Source of the DNA: Nitrosomonas sp.
GTDB lineage: Bacteria; Pseudomonadota; Gammaproteobacteria; Burkholderiales; Nitrosomonadaceae
Assembly: GCA_021774205.1 (NCBI GenBank)
Contig: JAJFJI010000147.1
Span: 1-6,475 of the forward strand
Reading direction: 5' to 3'
Length of the DNA: 6,475 bases
Part shown: in pieces, positions 1-5,841 of the stretch
Layout: every line of letters starts with the position of its first letter
Numbering within the stretch: the stretch's first letter is position 1
Made by a program: the position numbers and the translations under genes
The notes under the pieces: generated by a model
What the model was told of the DNA's origin: nothing
Seen by the model: only the letters and a program-made list of their open reading frames with translations
Databases searched by the model: none

Positions 1-716
1 CCCACTTTAAAATTTTCCACGTTATCGAAGCCAAGGTTGTCGAGAATGGTGATCCTGCCATCATTGTTGGCGTCGCTAGGCTGCGAATCGGTTGCTGTCT
101 TTAGTACCAGGATATCTCGTGCTGCTTGAGCACCTTCCAGGTTTATTTTGTCACCACCCATACCACCCGAAACTACATCTCCATTGGGAGTTCCTGCGTA
201 GGTATCGGCGCCATCTGTACCCATGTAGATAGTTAGCCCAGCCAGGGGTGCTTGTAACGTAGGCAGGTCCGTTGAGGAATTACTCGCAGAATAGATTTCC
301 GCCGTCGTTATCTTATTCTTAAACAAATGTGCCGTTTCAATAAATTCTGCAGGAATCGAGTTACCCAACAAAAAATCGGTCGCTTGAAACGCAATCGCAC
401 CAAACCCAACACCCGCATCAATACTATTCGTGAAAAAGGCTTCAGCTTGGGATGCTGCACTGCCCACCACACCATCTGAAACTAGACCATAATGATTCAT
501 TAGTACCGCGACCTGTGAAGCAGTGGTAGTTGAACTGCCCATGATGCCGTCGGTAAATGCTGAATGAGCTGCCAGTAAATCCGCCAACTGCGCTTCAGTT
601 AATCCGGCATCAACTGCATTCGAAAATTCCGTTAGAAATTGTCCGCCAGGCGCTGCGTTAAAAAGACCTGCAACGATTCCTAAAATGTTACTTTGTTGTT
701 CACTGGTAATAGGCAT
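1..716 (-). CDS. Partial calcium-binding, RTX-like surface or secreted protein (N-terminal 238 residues)
   Basis: The gene is open from an ATG at 716 to the left edge of the window, so the C-terminus is missing. AAAGG lies 8 bases before the ATG, which supports this start. There is no N-terminal signal peptide: the protein begins MPITSEQQSN and continues as an Ala/Gly/Ser/Thr-rich helical region. Residues 55-105 seem to hold two degenerate copies of one unit (TDGIMGSS.. and SDGVVGSAAS..). Residues 184-192 (GGMGGDKIN) match the RTX nonapeptide GGxGxDxUx, preceded by a GTDGADTY segment at 166-173. Residues 215-222 (DANNDGRI) fit a DxNxDGxI calcium loop of EF-hand or dockerin type. Together these suggest a calcium-binding protein exported by type I secretion, possibly S-layer-like. 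Lack of a Sec signal agrees with type I export, whose signal would be in the missing C-terminus. The family call is fairly firm; the exact role is unknown. Confidence 0.75.
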   Translation of the reverse strand, partial: MPITSEQQSNILGIVAGLFNAAPGGQFLTEFSNAVDAGLTEAQLADLLAAHSAFTDGIMGSSTTTASQVAVLMNHYGLVSDGVVGSAASQAEAFFTNSIDAGVGFGAIAFQATDFLLGNSIPAEFIETAHLFKNKITTAEIYSASNSSTDLPTLQAPLAGLTIYMGTDGADTYAGTPNGDVVSGGMGGDKINLEGAQAARDILVLKTATDSQPSDANNDGRITILDNLGFDNVENFKV

Positions 717-750
717 TTAAATTACCTTTGTAAATATTCAAAATAACCAG

Positions 751-764
751 GCATGCAGCATGCA
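751..764. repeat. Tandem GCATGCA heptamer, two copies
   Basis: Two perfect adjacent copies of GCATGCA lie 35-48 bases before the surface-protein ATG. GCATGC is itself self-complementary, so the pair also reads as an inverted repeat around one base. It lies in the leader region between possible promoter sequences and the ribosome binding site. It could be an operator, or chance in an AT-rich spacer. Confidence 0.25.
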
Positions 765-781
765 TAAAATTTATAAAGAAA

Positions 782-794
782 CGCAAATTTTGCG
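782..794. promoter_or_regulatory. Short inverted repeat, possible operator
   Basis: CGCAAA-T-TTTGCG is a perfect 6-bp inverted repeat around one central base, 66-78 bases upstream of the surface-protein start. On the minus strand it is followed closely by a TATAAA hexamer, a weak -10 candidate that lacks a good -35. The position would suit a regulator site, but no regulator can be named from the sequence. Confidence 0.25.
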
Positions 795-869
795 GATGGG
801 AATGCCATCAAAGTTTCGTATAAATCCCAAGATGAGCTAAATAATTGCAAAGAAATTTAATACCAATAA

Positions 870-1388
870 CTACTGGTATAACAATCTAACTCGCGGATGA
901 ATACCGGCTTTTAACGCGTTGATCGCTTCTTTACGGGTTTTGACGATATTTGTGAGCGGGCAGAAGTAGTATTTTGCCAGTTCCCGTTGGGCATCAAGCT
1001 GGCGAACATGGTCCAGATGTTGCCATTCTGCGTTGCGTGAATGGGCCCAATCACCATCATTACGGCCTAGGGCATAGAGTTTTCTTTCGTTGGTGCTGCA
1101 GCGCATTCCTTCAAAAGTAACATTCATTGCGCCTGACGAAGATTTTATGACCAGGGTGTATCGTATGACACCATCTTCCCCAACTTGAATTGAGGTGGTG
1201 TCAACAAAGTGCTGATCGTTACTGGTTGGTCCAGTATCAAACGGAATTAGGTTGTCTTGACTGGGGTATTCGGGCAATTGCGCCTGTAATTCAACCCATG
1301 TTTTTTCGTTATCGAACTCATCTTTGAATTCTTTACTTGCGCATCCGGCAACTAACAAGACGCAGAAAATCAGAGATATTGTTTTCAT
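870..1388 (-). CDS. CNP1-like family outer-membrane lipoprotein
   Basis: This is a 172-residue lipoprotein. A short signal peptide with a hydrophobic core (residues 4-15) ends in the lipobox LVAG-C, with Cys16 as the lipidated residue. Ala at +2 predicts sorting to the outer membrane by the Lol system. The mature part carries the pattern I recall for the CNP1-like family (Pfam PF08750): an acidic FDNEKTW start, QLPEYP, NLIPFD, an FVD segment, DGVIRYTLVIKS, VTFEGMRC, ERKLYALGR and a late YYFCP. Cys97 and Cys143 could form a periplasmic disulfide. The family's function is unknown. The ATG overlaps the stop of the upstream Fe-S gene by four bases (ATGA) and has no clear Shine-Dalgarno of its own, so translational coupling is likely. 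It is the last gene of the rubrerythrin/Fe-S group. A weak AT-rich hairpin (860-879) spans the stop codon and is not a convincing terminator. Confidence 0.85.
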   Translation of the reverse strand: MKTISLIFCVLLVAGCASKEFKDEFDNEKTWVELQAQLPEYPSQDNLIPFDTGPTSNDQHFVDTTSIQVGEDGVIRYTLVIKSSSGAMNVTFEGMRCSTNERKLYALGRNDGDWAHSRNAEWQHLDHVRQLDAQRELAKYYFCPLTNIVKTRKEAINALKAGIHPRVRLLYQ

Positions 1389-3355
1389 CCGACAGTTAAG
1401 TCGTTGATTAGTGACTGACGCACGGTTGGCGCTATTGAATCAATCGATGCTTGATAGGCAGGGTGATCAAGGTGAATACTTAAATGCGCGTCCTGTTTTA
1501 ACGCCTGAATCATTGCTGGCGTTAATTCAAAACGCAAAAAATGAACAGAAGAAGTTTTTTCCTCTGTTTCCCGTTCCAGGTCTTCATCGGCTATGGCGTA
1601 AATCGGCGGATAGTCCGCTACCTTGACACATACTTTTTTTTCTATGCCAATCATTTTAGCCAGTTTGGCCGCGCGTTCTTCTGCATCAGGGTATTCGATC
1701 ATCATGGTGGCTTTCCAATTGCTGCCGTCAGGAACCAGTGGATTATAGGCATCCAATTCCTGGTTGATTCCTTCTTCATCAAAAATCTTTTCCACGCGCA
1801 ACATTTCCTGAATCTGATAACGGATGGTGAGCTCATCTTCGAATATCAACGTGATATTGTCACCCAGACTGATTTTGCGGTTATTCTTGTGCGCCATTAC
1901 TTGGGTGCGGAATTCTGGCCGTGTCTTGGTATAATCTTCCAATGACATGAGACTGTCGCGGGTAATTTTGGTCATAGGGTTTTCTTGTGCCGTCGACGCG
2001 GCGTCTGCCTGGTTAGATTGTTGACGGGTATCGCCGTAAGCGATTCGAAATAAAGTGAGTGGGTGTTTTTTCTGCGCGCTATTTTCTCCCATACCTTGCT
2101 GGATATGGCGTGCTGCGATGGCGCAATCAGAACTGATGTAATCAGGCGCCGATGCAGCCATTTGTTTGAAAACCGGTTTGCCGATTTTCATGGAATCAGC
2201 GAAATATTCGCTTTTGACGCCCCAGGTTCCATCATGACCCGAGCAACGTTCCACCGTGTTTATTTTAGTACCGGGAACCAGCTGCAGGAGGTCTCTGGTT
2301 TTTTTGCCAATATTCTGCACACGCTGGTGGCAGGGAATATGATACGAAACGTTACCTAATTGATGTTTAAAATCTGTTTTTAAAAGATTATCTTGATTTC
2401 GTAGCATGAGATATTCGAATGGATCGAACATTGCTTTTGCTACAGCCAGTACATCCGCATCATCGGGAAACAGGAGTGGTAATTCCTGTTTGTACATCAA
2501 GGTGCAGGAAGGAACGGCTGTCAGAATGGCGTAACCTTCTTTTGCCAGTTTTGCCAGTGGTAGAATATTCTGGTTTTTAAGTTTCTCTACGGCGTCCAGA
2601 TCACCCAGTTCCAGCTTGGGCATGCCACAGCAAACTTCCTTTTCGACCAGGCAGGTGGGAATTTCGTTGTGTTCAAGTATTTTCAATAAGTCATGACCAA
2701 TGCTGGGCTCATTATAATTTACATAACAGGTCGCATAAATCGCTACTTTGCCCGGTGCTTTTTTACCGTCTCTCACCGAAAATGAATGATTTGTTTTGGC
2801 ATTATTTCGGAACTTATGGCTGTCGTACTCAGGCAGCTGCCTTTCGGCATGAATACCCAGCAGGTTATCCATTAATTTCCGAGTAGTTGGCATTTTGTTG
2901 GTTTTGTTGACTGCGTTTACGACAACAGGAATGGTTGCCAGTTTGCCCATAAGATCCGTGCTGGATAATAGCTTGTCGCGAAAAGTGGCACCGTCTTTTT
3001 TATATTTAATCGCTTTGGCGCGTAGCATGAGATGCGGAAAATCAACGTTCCAAGGGTGTGGCGGGACATAAGGGCACTTGGTCATGAAGCACATATCACA
3101 TAAATAGCAGCGATCCACGATTTCCCAGAATTTTTGCTTTTCTACGCCATCAATTTCCCCAGTACTTCCTTCATCAATGAGATCGAATAATCTCGGAAAT
3201 GCGGTGCAGAGATTAACGCATCGGCGGCATCCCTGGCAGATGTCATAGACACGATCCATTTCATTCATTAAACTGGATTCGTCATAGAATTCAGAATTCT
3301 TCCAGTCGAGTGGATGACGTTTTGGCGCTTCTAGGCTGCCTTCACGAGTAGTCAT
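1385..3355 (-). CDS. Heterodisulfide-reductase/GlpC-type Fe-S oxidoreductase fused to a C-terminal DUF3501 domain
   Basis: The 656-residue product has three parts. Residues 40-94 hold two ferredoxin-type clusters: C40xxC43xxC46xxxC50 and C83xxC86xxC89xxxxC94. Residues about 200-440 hold two cysteine-rich reductase domains of the GlpC/HdrD kind: C210, then the C242-C243-G motif and C284; and C342, C371 and C411. In the second, the expected CCG reads C-S-G. Residues 461-656 form a complete DUF3501 domain (ITRDSLMSLEDY, NPLVPDGSNWKATMMIEYPD, YAIADEDLERETEEKTS). DUF3501 is usually a separate gene beside this reductase. Here it follows a polar Gln/Ala/Asn-rich linker (444-460), and Met461 looks like the former start. 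No transmembrane helix is seen, so it is probably cytoplasmic, passing electrons to an unknown partner. ATG 3355 is the only start in frame after the upstream TAA, but it has no Shine-Dalgarno; the leader is pyrimidine-rich. An alternative start would be Met30. Rubrerythrin lies upstream and the lipoprotein overlaps downstream. Confidence 0.9.
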   Translation of the reverse strand: MTTREGSLEAPKRHPLDWKNSEFYDESSLMNEMDRVYDICQGCRRCVNLCTAFPRLFDLIDEGSTGEIDGVEKQKFWEIVDRCYLCDMCFMTKCPYVPPHPWNVDFPHLMLRAKAIKYKKDGATFRDKLLSSTDLMGKLATIPVVVNAVNKTNKMPTTRKLMDNLLGIHAERQLPEYDSHKFRNNAKTNHSFSVRDGKKAPGKVAIYATCYVNYNEPSIGHDLLKILEHNEIPTCLVEKEVCCGMPKLELGDLDAVEKLKNQNILPLAKLAKEGYAILTAVPSCTLMYKQELPLLFPDDADVLAVAKAMFDPFEYLMLRNQDNLLKTDFKHQLGNVSYHIPCHQRVQNIGKKTRDLLQLVPGTKINTVERCSGHDGTWGVKSEYFADSMKIGKPVFKQMAASAPDYISSDCAIAARHIQQGMGENSAQKKHPLTLFRIAYGDTRQQSNQADAASTAQENPMTKITRDSLMSLEDYTKTRPEFRTQVMAHKNNRKISLGDNITLIFEDELTIRYQIQEMLRVEKIFDEEGINQELDAYNPLVPDGSNWKATMMIEYPDAEERAAKLAKMIGIEKKVCVKVADYPPIYAIADEDLERETEEKTSSVHFLRFELTPAMIQALKQDAHLSIHLDHPAYQASIDSIAPTVRQSLINDLTVG

Positions 3356-3394
3356 ATAGATGAGGAGGGGAGAGATGGAAAAAGATGAAATGAC

Positions 3395-3460
3395 GGAGTT
3401 TGCGGCATCACAACGTTAAACCCAATAATGATTGGTTATTTTGAAATGCTCGCAAACTCC
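3395..3460. repeat. Long imperfect inverted repeat (hairpin) between rubrerythrin and Fe-S genes
   Basis: GGAGTTTGCG at 3395-3404 is perfectly complementary to CGCAAACTCC at 3451-3460. Skipping one base (3450), pairing continues with GCAT 3405-3408 and ATGC 3446-3449, giving 14 paired positions. Inside the loop is a small hairpin, CCAAT 3422-3426 with ATTGG 3431-3435. On the minus-strand transcript this lies 31 bases after the rubrerythrin stop and 39 bases before the Fe-S start. It has no directly adjacent U-run (a TTTTT occurs about 10 bases further on), so it is not a standard terminator. It could be an mRNA-stability or attenuation structure. Confidence 0.6.
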
Positions 3461-3490
3461 TATCCATACGGATGATTAAGTTATTGCAAC

Positions 3491-3910
3491 TTAGTCGATA
3501 AAGCTATCCAAGGCGCGTTGGAAACGATTGGCATGAGAGCGTTCCGCTTTTGCTAATGTTTCAAACCAGTCGGCGATTTCATCGAAACCTTCTTCCCGCG
3601 CGGTTTTTGCCATGCCCGGGTACATGTCGGTATATTCATGGGTTTCACCGGCAATCGCTGTTTTAAGATTGTCGCGGGAAGCGCCAAAAGGCAGACCGGT
3701 GGCTGGATCGCCGCATGATTCCAGATGTTCCAGATGACCATGTGCATGCCCTGTTTCACCTTCAGCTGTGGACCGGAATACAGCCGCGACGTCATTTTGA
3801 CCTTCTACATCTGCTTTGGCAGCAAAATAAAGATAACGACGATTGGCTTGTGACTCGCCAGCAAAAGCTGCTTTCAGATTATCTTCAGTGCTAGTTCCTT
3901 TAAGTTGCAT
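3491..3910 (-). CDS. Rubrerythrin-family diiron protein without rubredoxin domain
   Basis: This 139-residue protein is one ferritin-like four-helix bundle. The diiron ligands fall in two matching halves: Glu19 (AGESQANRRY) with E52xxH55, and Glu89 and Glu92 (AGETHEYT) with E123xxH126. This is the rubrerythrin arrangement. Classical rubrerythrin is about 190 residues and ends in a rubredoxin Fe(Cys)4 domain; that domain is absent, and only one cysteine (Cys66) is present. Rubrerythrins reduce hydrogen peroxide in the cytoplasm using electrons from a redox partner, and the Fe-S protein downstream is an obvious candidate (inference). The ATG is well placed: AAGGAG (3917-3922) lies 6 bases upstream. 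A TATAAT hexamer at 3946-3951 gives a likely promoter with a short leader. The tail (stop TAA, then TAAGTT/AACTTA around 3477-3493) can form a small hairpin, too weak to be a firm terminator. Confidence 0.93.
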   Translation of the reverse strand: MQLKGTSTEDNLKAAFAGESQANRRYLYFAAKADVEGQNDVAAVFRSTAEGETGHAHGHLEHLESCGDPATGLPFGASRDNLKTAIAGETHEYTDMYPGMAKTAREEGFDEIADWFETLAKAERSHANRFQRALDSFID

Positions 3911-3916
3911 GACGCT

Positions 3917-3922
3917 CTCCTT
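3917..3922 (-). promoter_or_regulatory. Ribosome binding site of the rubrerythrin gene
   Basis: AAGGAG is read on the minus strand six bases before the ATG at 3910. It is the strongest Shine-Dalgarno sequence in the window. It suggests efficient translation of rubrerythrin, in contrast to the Fe-S gene behind it, which has none. Confidence 0.75.
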
Positions 3923-3945
3923 TTAATAAAACGATGTTATTTATT

Positions 3946-3974
3946 ATTATATATGCTCAGCACGGGTATAAATT
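3946..3974 (-). promoter_or_regulatory. Candidate proximal rubrerythrin promoter
   Basis: A perfect TATAAT -10 hexamer is read on the minus strand at 3951-3946, 35 bases before the rubrerythrin ATG, giving a leader of roughly 30 bases. The hexamer 17 bases upstream (AATTTA) is a poor -35, so an activator or an extended element may be needed. The surrounding sequence is very AT-rich, so the match could be partly chance. Confidence 0.4.
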
Positions 3975-4176
3975 GTGATTCTTCCATCTCACCTTTTCAG
4001 TTTCGTTGACTACGCTTCATTCTGAATTTCCTCAATGTAGGCTTGCTGCGCCTGCGGAATTCTTCAGTCAGTGCGGCCAAATCACCTAATAATCTGAGCG
4101 CAATAATTAAAAATCTGTACCGGTGCTGAAAATAAAATCCAGATTATAGAATTGACTTGCATTAATCCGTGTAACG

Positions 4177-4205
4177 AGACTATCGAAGGGTTTCCTGCTT
4201 GTCAA
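4177..4205 (-). promoter_or_regulatory. Candidate distal promoter with consensus -35
   Basis: TTGACA (4205-4200, minus strand) is a perfect sigma-70 -35. Seventeen bases later comes TAGTCT (4182-4177), a moderate -10. It points toward rubrerythrin and would give a leader of about 260 bases. It starts just after prfC and lies three bases from a perfect palindrome, as a regulated promoter might. Confidence 0.4.
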
Positions 4206-4208
4206 CTG

Positions 4209-4222
4209 TTCGCATATGCGAA
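4209..4222. promoter_or_regulatory. Perfect 14-bp palindrome, possible operator
   Basis: TTCGCATATGCGAA reads the same on both strands and starts immediately after the prfC stop codon. With no loop and no following T-run it is not a terminator. It ends three bases upstream of the TTGACA element, where a dimeric activator or repressor would bind. The regulator is unknown. Confidence 0.4.
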
Positions 4223-5836
4223 TTAGCTATTCATGTGCGTTTGAAACACTAAGCCGGCATGTTCTCGTAATTTATGAAACTTGATTAATTTCCAGTTTTC
4301 CTCGGTAACACTTAATTCAGCGCCATATGAAGCCAGGAATGTCGGTGCATCAACCGCATCATAAGCAATTCGATGTGCATTTTTTTCAATAAATCGCTGC
4401 AGTTCACGGGGGTCATCAGCAGTTACCCAGCGTGCTACCTGATACTTGGCGGGTACAATACGGGCCGTTACACCATATTCATGCTTAAGTCGATGTGTGA
4501 CGACTTCAAACTGCAACACGCCCACTGCGCCCAACAATAACGTATTGCCAATATGTGGTCTGAATACTTGAATTGCACCTTCTTCACCTAATTGTGTGAG
4601 GCCCAGTTTGAGTTGCTTGCTGCGGAGTGGATCAGCAATTTCAACCGACTGAAATAATTCAGGGGCGAAGAATGGTAGTCCAGTAAACTGTAACGCTTCC
4701 CCTTCCGTTAGGGTATCGCCCAGTTGCAGTGTGCCATGATTTGGAATGCCAATAATGTCGCCGGGAAAGGCTGTTTCCAGTAATTCGCGTCGTTGAGATA
4801 GAAAAGATACCACCGTGTTGGTGCGAATATCTTTACTGCTTCGAACTACTTTCAGATTCATGCCTCGTTTAAATTGGCCTGAACAGATACGCACAAAAGC
4901 GATGCGGTCACGATGTGAGGGATTCATGTTAGCCTGAATCTTAAATACGACACCGGAAAATTTCTTTTCTTCAGGGTGTACCTCCCGTTGCATTGCTTGA
5001 CGTGATTCAGGGGAGGGGGCCAGATCAACCAGTGCATCCAATATTTCACGCACACCAAAGTTATTAATCGCGGAGCCAAAAAATACCGGTGTTTGTTGGC
5101 CAGACAGAAAGGCGGGTTTGTCAAATGCCGGTGACGCCCCTTTGATTAGTTCAATTTCTTGCTGCGCATCTGTCAGTGATGCACCGAAACGTGCCGTCAT
5201 AGACGGATCGTCAAGACCGGTAATAATTTCTTCATCATTATCGGCGCGATCCGCGCCTGGCCGAAAAACGCGCATGCAATTATGCTGCAGATCAAAAACG
5301 CCGTGAAATTGACGGCCCATACCAATCGGCCAGGTAAAGGGGACTGTTGTCATGCCTAGCGTTTGCTCGATCTCATCGATGAGTGCTAGTGGGTCACGGA
5401 CTTCCCGATCCATTTTGTTAATAAATGTAACAATCGGCGTATTTCGGGCGCGGCATACCGCCAGCAAACGTAAAGTCTGCGCTTCAACACCATTGGCGGC
5501 GTCAATAACCATGAGTGCAGCGTCAACCGCAGTCAATACGCGATAGGTATCTTCTGAAAAGTCTTGGTGACCAGGGGTGTCCAGTAGATTAATGACACAA
5601 TCCCGATATTCCATTTGCATCACCGAGCTGGCCACCGAAATACCTCTTTGCTTTTCAATCTCCATCCAGTCAGAGGTTGCGTGGCGGCTAGCTTTGCGCG
5701 CTTTAACACTGCCCGCGATGTGAATTGCACCGGCATACATTAAGAGTTTTTCGGTCAACGTTGTTTTTCCTGCATCCGGATGGGAAATAATGGCAAAAGT
5801 GCGCCGACGTGTTACTTCGTTATTAATAATTGTCAT
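4223..5836 (-). CDS. prfC: Peptide chain release factor 3 (RF3), GTPase
   Basis: RF3 is the ribosome-bound GTPase that removes RF1 and RF2 after peptide release. The product is 537 residues from the ATG at 5836; E. coli RF3 is 529. The GTPase motifs are all present: P-loop SHPDAGKTT at about 18-26, the switch I region with QRGIS at 63-67, DTPGHQDFSEDTYR from 86, and NKMD at 140-143. The downstream beta-barrel and C-terminal domains contain typical RF3 stretches (FKIQANMNPSHRDR, NHGTLQLGDT, APELFQSVEI, VGVLQFEVV). The C-terminus runs about ten residues past the E. coli end (REH). An upstream TTG at 5875 would add 13 residues but overlaps the ABC gene, and the family N-terminus (MT.., RRRTFAIISHP) supports the ATG. 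No Shine-Dalgarno is seen; the ABC stop lies 5 bases before the start, so coupling is likely. Confidence 0.96.
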   Translation of the reverse strand: MTIINNEVTRRRTFAIISHPDAGKTTLTEKLLMYAGAIHIAGSVKARKASRHATSDWMEIEKQRGISVASSVMQMEYRDCVINLLDTPGHQDFSEDTYRVLTAVDAALMVIDAANGVEAQTLRLLAVCRARNTPIVTFINKMDREVRDPLALIDEIEQTLGMTTVPFTWPIGMGRQFHGVFDLQHNCMRVFRPGADRADNDEEIITGLDDPSMTARFGASLTDAQQEIELIKGASPAFDKPAFLSGQQTPVFFGSAINNFGVREILDALVDLAPSPESRQAMQREVHPEEKKFSGVVFKIQANMNPSHRDRIAFVRICSGQFKRGMNLKVVRSSKDIRTNTVVSFLSQRRELLETAFPGDIIGIPNHGTLQLGDTLTEGEALQFTGLPFFAPELFQSVEIADPLRSKQLKLGLTQLGEEGAIQVFRPHIGNTLLLGAVGVLQFEVVTHRLKHEYGVTARIVPAKYQVARWVTADDPRELQRFIEKNAHRIAYDAVDAPTFLASYGAELSVTEENWKLIKFHKLREHAGLVFQTHMNS

Positions 5837-5841
5837 GATTG

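Larger units (their letters stand above)
3911..4222. other. 312-base intergenic region between prfC and rubrerythrin
   Basis: No complete gene is visible here. The region holds the rubrerythrin ribosome binding site and near promoter, a distal TTGACA promoter candidate, a second perfect TATAAT at 4143-4148 without a good -35, and a 14-bp palindrome next to the prfC stop. The middle (3997-4143, minus strand) is an open stretch of 48 codons without a proper start, whose sequence looks protein-like (DLAALTEEFR). It continues sensibly only after a one-base frame change, so it may be a decayed gene end. No tRNA or obvious small RNA was recognised. Confidence 0.5.

Noticed and set aside
792..808. 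Sigma-54-like site (TGGCAT..GC) before the surface protein gene
   Set aside because: The spacing between the GG and GC elements is one base too long and the TTGC box is poor.
860..879. Hairpin ATACCA/TGGTAT at the end of the lipoprotein gene as a terminator
   Set aside because: The stem is AT-rich and short, spans the stop codon, and is followed by only a broken T-run.
1411..1945. Plus-strand reading frames opposite the Fe-S/DUF3501 gene
   Set aside because: They lie antisense to clearly conserved DUF3501 coding sequence, have no ribosome binding site and encode no recognisable domain.
2063..2359. Plus-strand 98-codon frame opposite the reductase domains
   Set aside because: It is a shadow of the real gene on the other strand, with low-quality composition.
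3477..3493. Hairpin TAAGTT/AACTTA at the rubrerythrin stop as a terminator
   Set aside because: Six weak base pairs with no U-run after it.
3553..3795. Minus-strand frame inside the rubrerythrin gene
   Set aside because: A frame-shifted reading of the rubrerythrin coding sequence.
5118..5546. Plus-strand frames opposite prfC
   Set aside because: Ser/Ala/Arg-rich shadows of the conserved RF3 sequence; no independent evidence.
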